A DNA stretch of 64,000 bases, from assembly GCA_963803065.1 (NCBI GenBank), contig CAWDKW010000009.1, positions 1 to 64,000 of the forward strand, in the 5' to 3' direction. Within the stretch, counting starts at the first letter, position 1. The number at the start of each line of letters is the position of its first letter. Positions 1 through 8,238 of the stretch are shown piece after piece. A program made the position numbers and the translations under genes. The stretch is from DASXMT01 sp963803065. Lineage in GTDB: Bacteria > Actinomycetota > Acidimicrobiia > Acidimicrobiales > RAAP-2. The notes below the pieces were generated by a model. It did no database searches, was not told the DNA's origin, and saw only the letters and a list, made by a program, of their open reading frames with translations.

Positions 1-1
1 T

Positions 2-1015
2 TCACGCGGTGACCGCGACAAGCTCGTTGAGTCGTTCCGCAGGAGTATCCCACTCGAGGGTCTTGCGCGGGCGCTCATTGAGCACGGCGGCGATGGCGTC
101 GAGCTCCACTTGGGAGTAGACGGACAGGTCGATTCCCTTGGGGAGGAACTGGCGGACAAGGCCGTTCCAGTTCTCGTTGCTCCCGCGCTGCCAAGGTGAG
201 TGCGGATCGCAGAAGAAGACCTGCACGCCGGTGGCGACTTTGAAGGCGGCGTGTGTCGCCATCTCCTTTCCCTGATCCCAAGTGATCGACCTCACCAGGT
301 GGTCGGGCAGGCGCACGATGTTCTCCGCCACCCCTGCAGCCACGTGTTCGGCGGTCCTGTTCTCGAGCTTGATCAGCATCCCCATGCGCGTCGTACGCTC
401 CACCAACGTTGCCACCGCGCTCAGGCCCTTCTCGCCCACGATCAAGTCACCTTCCCAGTGGCCGGGCACGGCCCGGTCCTCGACCTCTGCGGGACGCTCT
501 GAGATGTTGACCATGCCGACGATTTGGCCCCGGCCCGAGGTGGTTCGGATCCGAGGACGCCGGCAAGCCCGCCCCGAGCGCAGACACGCAGCGAGCTCCT
601 TGCGCAGCTCGCCCTTGGCCTGGACGAAGATCGCCCGGTAGATCGCCTCGTGGGACACCCACCACTCTGGCTGCTCAGGGTGCTCTTTGCGCAGTCGGTG
701 CGCAATCTGCTCGGGGGACGACTTCTTGGTGTGGAGCAGTCCTTGGACCCCTTCCCACAGCCATGGGCGGTCCTCGGTCCAGAAGATCTTGGGCCGCTGT
801 CCTTCGCGAGCGGCGCGTGCTTCGGCTGCCGCGGCCCGGTAGCGCCCTCGCCCGCCGTTGGCCGCGATCTCCCGCCAGATGCTCGAGCAGGCCCGGCCGA
901 GTCGTTCGGCGATGAGCGCATCGGACTCACCTGCCTCGATGCCGACCCTGATCTCCTCGCGCTCGGCCGCACTCAGCGAGCCGGCACGGCGTTTCCGTTC
1001 TCGTGGCACCTGCAC
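2..1015 (-). CDS. IS30 family transposase
   Basis: DDE transposase that would cut and join the ends of its own element. The protein (337 aa) opens with an HTH_38-like helix-turn-helix segment (about residues 12-50) and carries an IS30-type catalytic core. The three acidic residues can be placed at GHWEGDLI, SITWDQGKE and SPWQRGSNENWNGL, the last being the classic IS30 signature around the catalytic Glu. Length is normal for the family. The start used is a GTG inside the 3' end of an upstream HTH reading frame, in the -1 frame relative to it. Translation may therefore be coupled, or a frameshift fusion could be made. The stop is 2 bp from the window edge, so the gene is complete but the element is not. 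Confidence 0.9.
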   Translation of the reverse strand: MQVPRERKRRAGSLSAAEREEIRVGIEAGESDALIAERLGRACSSIWREIAANGGRGRYRAAAAEARAAREGQRPKIFWTEDRPWLWEGVQGLLHTKKSSPEQIAHRLRKEHPEQPEWWVSHEAIYRAIFVQAKGELRKELAACLRSGRACRRPRIRTTSGRGQIVGMVNISERPAEVEDRAVPGHWEGDLIVGEKGLSAVATLVERTTRMGMLIKLENRTAEHVAAGVAENIVRLPDHLVRSITWDQGKEMATHAAFKVATGVQVFFCDPHSPWQRGSNENWNGLVRQFLPKGIDLSVYSQVELDAIAAVLNERPRKTLEWDTPAERLNELVAVTA

Positions 1016-1329
1016 ACGTCGTGGCCGTCGCGCAGGTACCGCCTGAGGGTGGATACCGCGATCCCGACCACCTCCGCGGCCTGGGCCTCACTTGCGCCCT
1101 TCGAGATCGCCTCACGCGCCCGAGCCACGTGGGCGCCACGGACCTTCTTGCGGCCGCGCCGAGGGATGGCCCTTCGCACAAGGCCATACCGCAAGACGTA
1201 CTCCCGCACCGTTGACATCGGGACACCGGTCATGTTCTTGGCGGACTTGTAGCTCGCCCCGGCGATCACCGCCTCAACCGCTGCTTCGAGATCCGCCTGC
1301 GAACTCCGGCGCTTCCTTCCTCGGGCCAT
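973..1329 (-). CDS. Helix-turn-helix protein upstream of IS30 transposase
   Basis: A 118-aa basic protein with two repeated helix-turn-helix-like segments (around GASYKSAKNMTGVPMSTV and GASEAQAAEVVGIAVSTL). It is preceded by a good ribosome site (GGAGG, 7 nt before ATG). It overlaps the transposase start by 43 bp in a different frame. IS30 transposases commonly carry a DNA-binding N-terminal region, so this may be the first part of a two-ORF transposase. Alternatively it is a separate regulator or the result of a frameshift in an originally single ORF. I see no canonical slippery heptamer in the overlap. Confidence 0.6.
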   Translation of the reverse strand: MARGRKRRSSQADLEAAVEAVIAGASYKSAKNMTGVPMSTVREYVLRYGLVRRAIPRRGRKKVRGAHVARAREAISKGASEAQAAEVVGIAVSTLRRYLRDGHDVCRCHENGNAVPAR

Positions 1330-1359
1330 AGGACACCTCCAGGTCAGGAGATATCGCGG

Positions 1360-2847
1360 TCACCCCTTGAGGCCAAGGTTGGATATCTGAGCTAGTGGGA
1401 CCAATGGATCGGAATAGCGGGCGCTGGCCTGCCAGTAGGGAAGTGTCCTCCAATGACGGCCCCCATTCGAGGTAGTCATCAGGTACGCAGGACCGACCGG
1501 AGTGCATACACCGATTCCAGCCATCGGCTTGCAGTTGGGAACATAGGCCTCCACCCATCCCCGAGAAGCGGTTCCGAAGAACAATGAGAGCACCGCTCCA
1601 GGAGACCAGCGGGGCTGTGTCTCCACCCGTTCCCAATGCTTGCCGGCGTCGGTTGTCGTGTAAAGGGCGGGACCGACGAACATGACCCATTGGCGAGGGT
1701 TGATTGCTGAGAAAGGTGGGGCCGACACCGACAAATCCGAACGCAAGTAGCGACTGAGACCCGCGTCGGGGGGTGCGGGGTGCGAGCTCCAGGTCCGTCC
1801 GCCGTTCGTGGTTACAAACACCGTTGCCCGGCCATGTACTCGAGAGCGGGGATCCTGACCGACGATCACGCCAATGCGCCCAGTAAAGAAGGTCGGTAGC
1901 CCATACCGCTCCGCGCCAGGCAGGGATCCGACACTATGCCAGGTCCGTCCGCCATCGGTCGTCTGGTACGCGACGCCACCGGGGTCGTCAACACGGTGCC
2001 CGTTCCTCGCGTACGTCGGAGCGGTGACGGCCCAACCCTGCTGGGGAGTGGTGAAGACCATCGACGTTCTGTCGCCGTGGAACGATGGATCTGAAACCTT
2101 CTCCCAACTCGCGCCGCCATCGGTGGTGACAAAAAGGAAGTGCAAGGCGCCCGTCTCGGCGGGCCCGGTCAAGGCGAAGCCATCAGATTGGCTGATGAAG
2201 CTGAGATCGATGTCGTCGCCACAGATCTGCACACACCCGGGAAGCACCGTGAACGTCCAGTTCCGACCGCCGTCGGTCGAGCGCTCGATGCCAGCGCCTC
2301 TCGTTGAACCATCGATACCGGTGCCTGGCGGCACGACGCCGACCACCTCGTGGACGGGAAGCCACAGATCGATCGCGCCGATGCCTACGAGGGCGCCCAA
2401 TCGTTCACCAGCACCGGCGCCCCTGAGCGAAGTAGGCGTGATGTTCCGCCAATGGCGGCCCGCATCAGTCGTCAAGTAAGCGCCCGACCCGTTGATGGCC
2501 CATTGGACTCCACGATCGGTCGGGCCTTCTCCGATTCGACCCATCTGGCCGACGATTGCATCGTTGACAGCCAAGGTCGGTTGGACCGGGCTCCTGTGCT
2601 GTGGAGTGTTGGTCCCCGATCGAGGCTCACCGTGATGGCCGCTTGGCTGTTGTCGGTTCGGACCCGAACCACTGACGTCAACACCTATCACGCAGGCGAC
2701 CAAGACAAGGGCCAGAACTAGTAAGCCAGTAATCGTCCAGCGCCGCTTCCGACGCCGGCGTGCTTCTTTGAACAGGGCTTCGGGCTCTACCGGCGTGCTT
2801 GCTGGGTCGAGCTCGGTTGTCCCCGGGGCATCGCGGATGAGGGTCAC
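1360..2847 (-). CDS. Membrane-anchored BNR/Asp-box beta-propeller protein
   Basis: A 495-aa protein with a short cytoplasmic basic stretch (ALFKEARRRRKRRW), one transmembrane helix (about residues 37-58), a Pro/Ser/Gln-rich linker and a large exported domain. That domain has seven Asp-box (BNR) repeats of the form TTDGGxxW, as in TTDAGRHWRNI, STDGGRNWTFT, TTNGGRTWSSH and TSNGGRHWRTL. Such repeats build sialidase- or photosystem-stability-factor-like propellers. No sialidase catalytic residues are evident, so enzymatic activity is not claimed. The GTG at 2847 is chosen because the sequence from there aligns with the start of the upstream paralogue. A longer reading frame exists but overlaps that gene. 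It is probably co-transcribed with the upstream propeller gene and the GntR regulator. Confidence 0.75.
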   Translation of the reverse strand: MTLIRDAPGTTELDPASTPVEPEALFKEARRRRKRRWTITGLLVLALVLVACVIGVDVSGSGPNRQQPSGHHGEPRSGTNTPQHRSPVQPTLAVNDAIVGQMGRIGEGPTDRGVQWAINGSGAYLTTDAGRHWRNITPTSLRGAGAGERLGALVGIGAIDLWLPVHEVVGVVPPGTGIDGSTRGAGIERSTDGGRNWTFTVLPGCVQICGDDIDLSFISQSDGFALTGPAETGALHFLFVTTDGGASWEKVSDPSFHGDRTSMVFTTPQQGWAVTAPTYARNGHRVDDPGGVAYQTTDGGRTWHSVGSLPGAERYGLPTFFTGRIGVIVGQDPRSRVHGRATVFVTTNGGRTWSSHPAPPDAGLSRYLRSDLSVSAPPFSAINPRQWVMFVGPALYTTTDAGKHWERVETQPRWSPGAVLSLFFGTASRGWVEAYVPNCKPMAGIGVCTPVGPAYLMTTSNGGRHWRTLPYWQASARYSDPLVPLAQISNLGLKG

Positions 2848-2941
2848 GAGACCTTGTCCCAGACCGGTCCGGTGAGATGGACCCGAGCTCCCAGCGTCAA
2901 ATCCCCAGTCATACCCTGGGTCGGTCCAGGAGCGATCGTGT

Positions 2942-4225
2942 TCATGGCACGACGACGCTCGATATATCGAGGTCCTGATTCTTGTCCGCAACGAATCGGA
3001 ACTGACGCGCTTGATCGGTCTGGGAGTCGACGAGGACATCGACTGCCGGGACAGTTGATCCCATCGGCGTAAGTCCACCAGTGATCAAGTGCCGTCCGTC
3101 GGGCAACCACTGTGCCCAGTGGACGGACTCCCCAACGTAGATAGAGACGCCACGAACCAACTTCAGCGAACCAGACAGTGTGTTTACGATGGCCAGTTGT
3201 GCCGTCGGATCTCCGTGGATGTCCCCAGAATTGGCGAACACGGCCAGTTGGTGCCCATCGGGAGAGAACGCGCCGCCCCAAAGGAAGCTCCCGATCGGGC
3301 TCACTACGATCCGTGACGAGTAATTTCCAGTATTGGTGATCTTCAGTGTGCAGACCGCCGAAGTTCCACAGCTGGCCGGATTCCAAGCGACCAGGCTGCT
3401 TCGTGCACCTGGGGCCGTGTAGGTGGCGGTCACTTGCCAGACGGTGCCCAAGGTCCGCACCCGTCCGGTGGAGGGACTCCAGATGCCGAGCGCTCTGTTC
3501 TGTTCGGGACCTGGCCACGTCGCCACCACAATGCCGTTCGCGACCACCGGCGTCGGGTCGGTGTTGAGATCAGGGTTGAGCAGATACCACCCGTCAGGGA
3601 GTGAAAGGGTTCGGCCTTTCGGAGTGCCGTCGAGCCAGTACTCGGTAAGGTGCCGGTAGTCGGTCTCGACGTAGATGTAGGACCGGTCGACTGAAGCCAT
3701 GACCTGAGTCCCAGGTGCAATCGGCTTTGTTCGTCCCGTTGCCGGATCGAATCCGAACACCTCGGGGTTCGGATTGGGTAAAGCTGACCCATTCGGGCTT
3801 CTCAGTTGCGACCCATTCGGGCTTGTCAGTTGCGACCGAACCCAGAAGACCTTGCCGCCCGCGGTCACAAGCGGCGCATTTGGATCGGCATCGGCCTGGG
3901 CCACGACCCGTTGGCTGAACCCGGAGAGGTCACCGAGGTGGAGCCGGCCTGCTTCGTCCACCCAGGCGACCTGAGGAACGGCAGCCGTACGGCGGACCGG
4001 AGGGGTCGGCACTGTCGTTGCCGTTGGAGCTCCGTTTGCATGTGGTCGCACCGCCGTCATCGCGCTGAGTATCACGACTGCCGCGATTACCCCAGCAGTC
4101 ACGACGACCATGGCTATTGCTCCGAACAGCCATCTCCGTCGCCGGCGCTGTCGCGCCTCTTTGAAGAGAACCTCGGGTTCCTGAGGGGCTGGTTCCGCTA
4201 TTGGGGTCTCGATGAGCTGGGTCAT
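2942..4225 (-). CDS. Membrane-anchored TolB/WD40-like beta-propeller protein
   Basis: A 427-aa protein with the same N-terminal plan as its downstream neighbour: an acidic start, the basic motif VLFKEARQRRRRRW, one transmembrane helix (about 34-56), a Thr/Pro-rich linker and a secreted beta-propeller-like domain. Repeats such as FSPDGHQLAVF and WLPDGRHLITGG are typical of TolB/PD40 blades. The two genes look like descendants of one anchor fused to different propellers. It starts 31 bp after the GntR gene and 94 bp before the next gene, so an operon is likely. An octapeptide repeat (SQLxSPNG, twice) lies around residue 130. The ligand is unknown. Confidence 0.75.
   Translation of the reverse strand: MTQLIETPIAEPAPQEPEVLFKEARQRRRRRWLFGAIAMVVVTAGVIAAVVILSAMTAVRPHANGAPTATTVPTPPVRRTAAVPQVAWVDEAGRLHLGDLSGFSQRVVAQADADPNAPLVTAGGKVFWVRSQLTSPNGSQLRSPNGSALPNPNPEVFGFDPATGRTKPIAPGTQVMASVDRSYIYVETDYRHLTEYWLDGTPKGRTLSLPDGWYLLNPDLNTDPTPVVANGIVVATWPGPEQNRALGIWSPSTGRVRTLGTVWQVTATYTAPGARSSLVAWNPASCGTSAVCTLKITNTGNYSSRIVVSPIGSFLWGGAFSPDGHQLAVFANSGDIHGDPTAQLAIVNTLSGSLKLVRGVSIYVGESVHWAQWLPDGRHLITGGLTPMGSTVPAVDVLVDSQTDQARQFRFVADKNQDLDISSVVVP
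3786..3833 (-). repeat. 24-bp tandem repeat, two copies, in-frame
   Basis: Two adjacent 24-bp units differing at one base sit inside the TolB-like propeller gene and encode SQLTSPNG and SQLRSPNG. A third, decayed copy follows. The unit is a multiple of three, so copy-number change would keep the frame. Confidence 0.85.
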
Positions 4226-4256
4226 CTCGCCCTCGGAGCAGGGACACGGGCCGCTG

Positions 4257-4616
4257 TCACGGCATGGTCTCGATCATCTTTATGATCTCCCCGCGCCGGT
4301 AACCCTGGTGTCGAGCGAACTCGACGAGGGATCGAACTTGTTCGAGCACCGCGCTCTTTTGTGGCGTGCCGGTCACGGTGATGCCTCGACCACGACGGAA
4401 CTCGAGCAGTCCTTCGTCACGAAGAAGGTGCATCGCTCGCAGCACCGTGTTCTTGTTCACGCCCAGCACGGCTGCGATGTCCTTGACCAAGGGGAGCCGA
4501 TCCCCTGGTCCCGCTTCTCCGTCCGCGATTGCCCGGCGGATCTCGGCCGCCACCTGGTCGTGGAGGGCGAGGGGCTCGGACCGGTCGATGCTTACAGAAA
4601 TCATGGTACTAGTCAC
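4257..4616 (-). CDS. GntR family (YtrA-type) transcriptional regulator
   Basis: A 119-aa regulator made of the GntR winged helix (LHDQVAAEIRRAIADGE, then the recognition segment VNKNTVLRAMHLLRDEGLLE and wing FRRGRGITV) with only a short C-terminal helical tail. That is the YtrA subfamily layout. These regulators commonly repress their own operon, which here would include the two propeller genes immediately downstream. The start shown is a GTG; an in-frame ATG four codons later (4604) is equally possible. No Shine-Dalgarno sequence is visible for either, so the mRNA may be leaderless. The GTG lies beside GGTACTAGTCAC, which has a 6-bp palindromic core (ACTAGT) and could be part of its operator. 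Confidence 0.85.
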   Translation of the reverse strand: MTSTMISVSIDRSEPLALHDQVAAEIRRAIADGEAGPGDRLPLVKDIAAVLGVNKNTVLRAMHLLRDEGLLEFRRGRGITVTGTPQKSAVLEQVRSLVEFARHQGYRRGEIIKMIETMP

Positions 4617-5134
4617 AATAGACCTATGGAGGATGGATTACTAGAGCCGAGATGGGTTCCGGCACGGTGTTGGTCAACAGGTCACCTGAGGACCGGGACG
4701 ACCACGGCAATGAAGTTGATCCCGATAGCGAAGGTGAAATGGACCGCAGGTGGCCAGTGCAGATCAGCGGATGGCACTCCGATGCGACCGCTACGGATGC
4801 AGTACAGAATCGACTTTCGAAGGAGAACTGTTCCCCTACGAGGTTCGGGTGCGGTATGCCAGGCTGGGATGGAGGACAAGTGGGGTCGAAATGCTGTCTG
4901 ACCACTGCCCGCTTCACTACGGTGCTTCTAAGCTGCCAGGCTAAAGCAGGCCGTTCATCGATCCCCAACGAACACCGACGGGCGCCATCCGAGCAATCCG
5001 CCGAGCAATCCGCCGAGCCGTCCGCTGCAGGTTCGCCCTTGCGGACACGATTTCAGCACTCAGCGATGAGTCCGGCCATCCCCGTCCGTCGGTCTATGTG
5101 TTATGCAGTCCATCCGATCACTGTAGGAGTCGCC
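4617..5134. other. Intergenic region with a 12-bp repeat
   Basis: About 500 bp between the divergent GntR and RibD/DHFR-like genes. No reading frame here has family similarity or a ribosome site that I can support. A 12-bp unit, GAGCAATCCGCC, occurs twice in tandem at 4991-5014 with a third decayed copy. The ribosome site of the downstream gene (AGGAG, 5125-5129) closes the region. Confidence 0.6.
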
Positions 5135-5779
5135 ATGCCCCGCACCCGGGTCCACAACATGAACATCTCGCTCGACGGCTACGCCGCCGGCGAGCATGTG
5201 ACATTCGACGCCCCGATCGGCGGCGCCGAGCGGCTCTTCACGTGGTTCGACGGCCGGGCTATCCATGGGGTCGACAAGGTGGATGCCCCCGTAACGCTGG
5301 ACCGCGCCCTGACCAGCATGTGGAGCCAGGGCATCGGCGCCGAGATCATGGGACGTCGCAAGTTCGGCCCGCACGTTGGCGATTGGCCTGATGACGGGTG
5401 GCGGGGCTGGTGGGGCGACGAGCCACCATTCCAAACACCCGTATTCGTCATGAGCCACTACCCCCACCCAACCATTGACTTTCCCAACGGCACGAGCTTC
5501 CGCTTCGTGGATGGGCCACCGCACGAGGTGCTTCGCCTAGCCGAGGAGGCCGCGGACGGTCTCGACGTCCGCATCGGCGGAGGACCCTCGACGGTGCGTC
5601 AGTTCCTTCAGGCCGATCTGGTCGATTTCATGCACCTGGTGATCGTGCCGATCATCCTCGGGCGGGGCGTATCCCCCTGGGAGGGATCAACCGGCGTCGA
5701 AGACCGCTTCACCGTCGAGTCGGTCACCTCGCCCAGCGGCCTTACCCACCAGCTCTGGAACAAGAACGACCAGGCCTAA
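5135..5779 (+). CDS. RibD C-terminal/dihydrofolate reductase-like protein
   Basis: A 214-aa member of the RibD_C/DHFR-like family, NAD(P)H-dependent reductases whose substrates are mostly unknown. It has the family start (NMNISLDGYAAG), the loop EIMGRRKFGPH, the WWGDEPPF segment, and the C-terminal IGGGPSTVRQFLQADLVDF and IVPIILGRG motifs. The ATG at 5135 has an AGGAG ribosome site 5 nt upstream. A longer in-frame extension upstream is not conserved and was dropped. A paralogue lies on the opposite strand at 6026, and decayed relatives are at 55036-55538. Confidence 0.85.
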   Translation: MPRTRVHNMNISLDGYAAGEHVTFDAPIGGAERLFTWFDGRAIHGVDKVDAPVTLDRALTSMWSQGIGAEIMGRRKFGPHVGDWPDDGWRGWWGDEPPFQTPVFVMSHYPHPTIDFPNGTSFRFVDGPPHEVLRLAEEAADGLDVRIGGGPSTVRQFLQADLVDFMHLVIVPIILGRGVSPWEGSTGVEDRFTVESVTSPSGLTHQLWNKNDQA

Positions 5780-6025
5780 GCCCACAACTGTGGACCCCGG
5801 CCGCTCGAGAAGGCCACCATGCCCATGACGAGTACTGACATCGTCGGCTTCAATACCTGGGGTCATCGTGCTCCTACCGCGATCCATCGGCGTGTGTCCA
5901 CTCAGGGATCGACAACTGGCGCGGGCTGGGCAGGCTGCCCGAACTCGCGTGCAGATCGCTATCCCTTCAGCGCACAGGCATTCTCGGGAGGACTCATGGC
6001 CTGATATGACCAAGAGGGGACCCGG

Positions 6026-6631
6026 TCATGCTTTGTTCCTCGCGGGCTCGTAGGTCGCAATGACCACGCCGGTCGGAGTCGCGACACTTTCGGTAAGGCG
6101 CAGCTTGACTTCTACACCTTCCGGGAACATCCGCCGTCCGGTGCCGAGCACCAACGGGTGGATCATCAGCAAGTACTCGTCGACCAGGTCGGCGGCCATC
6201 AGGGAACTGATCAGCTGACCACTGCCCATGATCGCCAGAACCCCGTTGGACTGACCCTTGAGGGTGCCAACCGCTTTGGGGATGTCGCCACGCAGCAACG
6301 TCGAGTTGGGCCAAGGGAGTGGTTCGCTGAGTGAAGTCGAAACGACATACTTGGGCGTGTCGTTGAGCGCGGGAGCGAAAGGGCTGTCGGGCTGGCTATT
6401 CCAGTGAGACAGCAGCTGGTCGTACGTCCACCTCCCAAACAGCCACCCAGCCAGTCCGCCCCCCGCTGCCATTCGTTCGCCCATCGCCCTACCCGCCGCA
6501 TCGCCTGGCTCGGTCGACCGTTGGCCCCAACCGCCCTGCGTAAATCCTCCTCGGGTGTCCTCGTCGGGGCGCCCCGGACCTTGCATTACCCCATCCAGCG
6601 TCACATGATTCATGACAACGATACGGCCCAT
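6026..6631 (-). CDS. RibD C-terminal/dihydrofolate reductase-like protein
   Basis: A 201-aa RibD_C/DHFR-like reductase. Recognisable parts are the N-terminal strand IVVMNHVTLDGVMQ, a Gly-rich insertion around residues 25-55, the LFGRWTYDQL loop, and the C-terminal IMGSGQLISSLMAADLVDE and IHPLVLGTGRRMF motifs. The ATG at 6631 is chosen over one 30 bp upstream because it has a strong AAGGAGG ribosome site. It is convergent with the paralogue at 5135. The substrate cannot be assigned. Confidence 0.85.
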   Translation of the reverse strand: MGRIVVMNHVTLDGVMQGPGRPDEDTRGGFTQGGWGQRSTEPGDAAGRAMGERMAAGGGLAGWLFGRWTYDQLLSHWNSQPDSPFAPALNDTPKYVVSTSLSEPLPWPNSTLLRGDIPKAVGTLKGQSNGVLAIMGSGQLISSLMAADLVDEYLLMIHPLVLGTGRRMFPEGVEVKLRLTESVATPTGVVIATYEPARNKA

Positions 6632-6782
6632 TGCGCGCCTCCTTGGAGAGGAACGTATCACTGGCCGCAGTGCTCAAATCGGAAGGGGGAGAGGGGGCGG
6701 GGTGAGCCTCCCGAATGCCCATTCAGGGTTGGACGAACGGACACGACCTCTGATGAGCGAGGTCCTACCTCGTCCTTGACCG

Positions 6783-7262
6783 TTAGGTCGTAGCGTCGAG
6801 GCTGTGAGCGATCCAGCCGGGCGTTTCGACGCGCACCGGCGATGCCCCGACCAGGACCGCCAGGTCAGACTCAAGGCGGTCGAGCTGCTTGGCGCCGATC
6901 TTCCGCTTCCACTTGTCGCGCAATTCGTCGAAGACGGCTTCGCCTGCTCGCATGACTTCGAAGCCGAGCGCCGTGACCTGAAGGCGTATGCGACGGGCAT
7001 CGAGCGGATCGGCATCGCGTGTCACGTAGCCGCGCTCCTCGAGCACAGCCACAGTCTTTGCCGCCGCTTGCTTGGAGACCGACAGACGGCGACCCAGTTC
7101 CGAAGCGTTGTCGGCGCCCGCGGCGATGGCTCGCATCGCGAAGTCATGGACGGGGCGCACATCTTCGTATCCGCGCTTGGCGAGTTCCAGGATCGCATCG
7201 TCCACCAGGACGCGAAATCCTCCGAGGAGGAGCAGTGCGAGGTCGGCGCCCGAACGTGACAT
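6783..7262 (-). CDS. MarR family transcriptional regulator
   Basis: A 159-aa MarR-type winged-helix repressor. The helix-turn-helix (ASELGRRLSVSKQAAAKTV) is followed by the wing (LEERGYVTRDADPLDARRIR), with the conserved Asp-x-Arg-Arg of the family, between helical dimerisation segments. It is divergent from an alpha/beta hydrolase gene, and a 35-bp palindrome fills the space between them, so it probably represses both. The ATG at 7262 is preferred to an upstream start that would place the operator inside the gene. Confidence 0.9.
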   Translation of the reverse strand: MSRSGADLALLLLGGFRVLVDDAILELAKRGYEDVRPVHDFAMRAIAAGADNASELGRRLSVSKQAAAKTVAVLEERGYVTRDADPLDARRIRLQVTALGFEVMRAGEAVFDELRDKWKRKIGAKQLDRLESDLAVLVGASPVRVETPGWIAHSLDATT

Positions 7263-7285
7263 GAGCTGAGCGTAGAGCAGACGTC

Positions 7286-7314
7286 TTGACAAGGTCAACC
7301 TAGTTGTCTACTAT
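7286..7314 (+). promoter_or_regulatory. Sigma-70-type promoter of the alpha/beta hydrolase gene
   Basis: A perfect -35 TTGACA (7286-7291) and a -10 TACTAT (7309-7314) are separated by exactly 17 bp. The predicted start is near 7321, about 30 nt before the ATG, with a ribosome site AAGGGAGA at 7338-7345. This is unusually close to consensus for a GC-rich genome. Confidence 0.8.
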
Positions 7315-7330
7315 TTGGACAACTAGGTTG
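7296..7330. promoter_or_regulatory. MarR operator: 35-bp palindrome
   Basis: Two perfect 13-bp arms, CAACCTAGTTGTC (7296-7308) and GACAACTAGGTTG (7318-7330), are separated by 9 bp. The left arm covers the promoter spacer and the central region covers the -10 box of the hydrolase promoter, so a bound repressor would block transcription. The same site lies in front of the divergent marR gene, implying autoregulation. Confidence 0.85.
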
Positions 7331-7350
7331 GCGATTCAAGGGAGATTGAC

Positions 7351-8238
7351 ATGACCGTTACAGCCGAGCAGGCCTCACTGGCCGGCGTCACGCACCATTA
7401 CGCCAAAGTGAACGGGACTGAGCTGCACTATGTGGCGGCGGGCACTGAAGGAACTCCAGTTCTGCTGGTCCATGGGTTCCCCGAGACGTGGTGGACCTTC
7501 CGCAAGCTCATCCCGCTGCTCGCCGCCAGCCACCGTGTCTATGCAGTGGATCTGCGCGGGTTCGGTGACTCTGACAACGGGTCAGGCGCCTACGACAGCA
7601 TGACCTCCGCCGAGGACCTGCACCTTCTGATCGAAGAGCTCGACGTTGGCCCGGTGCACCTCACCGGCCAGGACATCAGCGGGGCGACTGTCTTGCGTCT
7701 CGCCGCGACGCACCCCGAGGATGTGCTCAGCTTCACCGCCATCGAGATGGGCCTACCCGGGTTCGGCCTTGAGATGCTGGCCGACGTCACTCACGGAGGC
7801 ACCTGGCACATCGGCGTTCTTGCCGCCCCCGGGATCCCCGAGATGCTCCTCGTCGGTCGCGAGCGCAAGTTCCTCGGACAGTTCGCCTTCCCGGCCATGA
7901 GCGCCACCCCCGGAGCGATCACCGATACCGACATCGACGAGTTCGTCCGCACTTACTCCCGTCCCGATGCCTGGCGCGGAGCGATCGGCCTGTACCAGTC
8001 AATGCTCCAAGAAGGCGACGAGATCGCAACCCTCGTCGCCGGCCACAAGCTGAACATCCCGGTGCTGGCGATCGGAGCTGGAGGCGGCGAGTTCACCTTC
8101 GCGACGATGAGTCAGGTCAGCTCCGATCCAGTCCGGTCAGTGACTCTCGAAGGCGTCGGTCACTACGCAGCCCTAGAGGCACCCGACCAGGTGGCACACG
8201 CTCTTCTCGACTTCTTCAGCACCGTTGACGCCAACTGA
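7351..8238 (+). CDS. Alpha/beta hydrolase, epoxide-hydrolase-like
   Basis: A 295-aa alpha/beta-hydrolase-fold enzyme. The oxyanion motif HGFP is at residues 41-44. The nucleophile elbow GQDISG places Asp108 where epoxide hydrolases and haloalkane dehalogenases have their catalytic Asp, and the catalytic His lies in GVGHY (about residue 271). An Asp rather than Ser nucleophile points to epoxide or halide hydrolysis rather than ester hydrolysis. The gene follows a near-consensus promoter overlapped by the operator of a divergent MarR repressor. That suggests induction by the substrate or a related toxic compound. Confidence 0.85.
   Translation: MTVTAEQASLAGVTHHYAKVNGTELHYVAAGTEGTPVLLVHGFPETWWTFRKLIPLLAASHRVYAVDLRGFGDSDNGSGAYDSMTSAEDLHLLIEELDVGPVHLTGQDISGATVLRLAATHPEDVLSFTAIEMGLPGFGLEMLADVTHGGTWHIGVLAAPGIPEMLLVGRERKFLGQFAFPAMSATPGAITDTDIDEFVRTYSRPDAWRGAIGLYQSMLQEGDEIATLVAGHKLNIPVLAIGAGGGEFTFATMSQVSSDPVRSVTLEGVGHYAALEAPDQVAHALLDFFSTVDAN

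Larger units (their letters stand above)
1..1345 (-). mobile_element. IS30-type insertion sequence, left end outside window
   Basis: The element consists of an IS30-type transposase and an overlapping upstream helix-turn-helix reading frame, both on the minus strand. The transposase stop is at the very edge of the window, so the left terminal inverted repeat cannot be seen. On the right, only about 30 bp separate the first ORF from the end of the next gene, so the right inverted repeat must lie in or near 1330-1360. I could not delimit it or find a target duplication. The extent given is therefore approximate. Confidence 0.6.

Noticed and set aside
1360..2847. Calling the Asp-box protein a sialidase
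   Set aside because: Asp boxes alone do not show activity. The catalytic Arg triad and Tyr/Glu pair of sialidases could not be placed.
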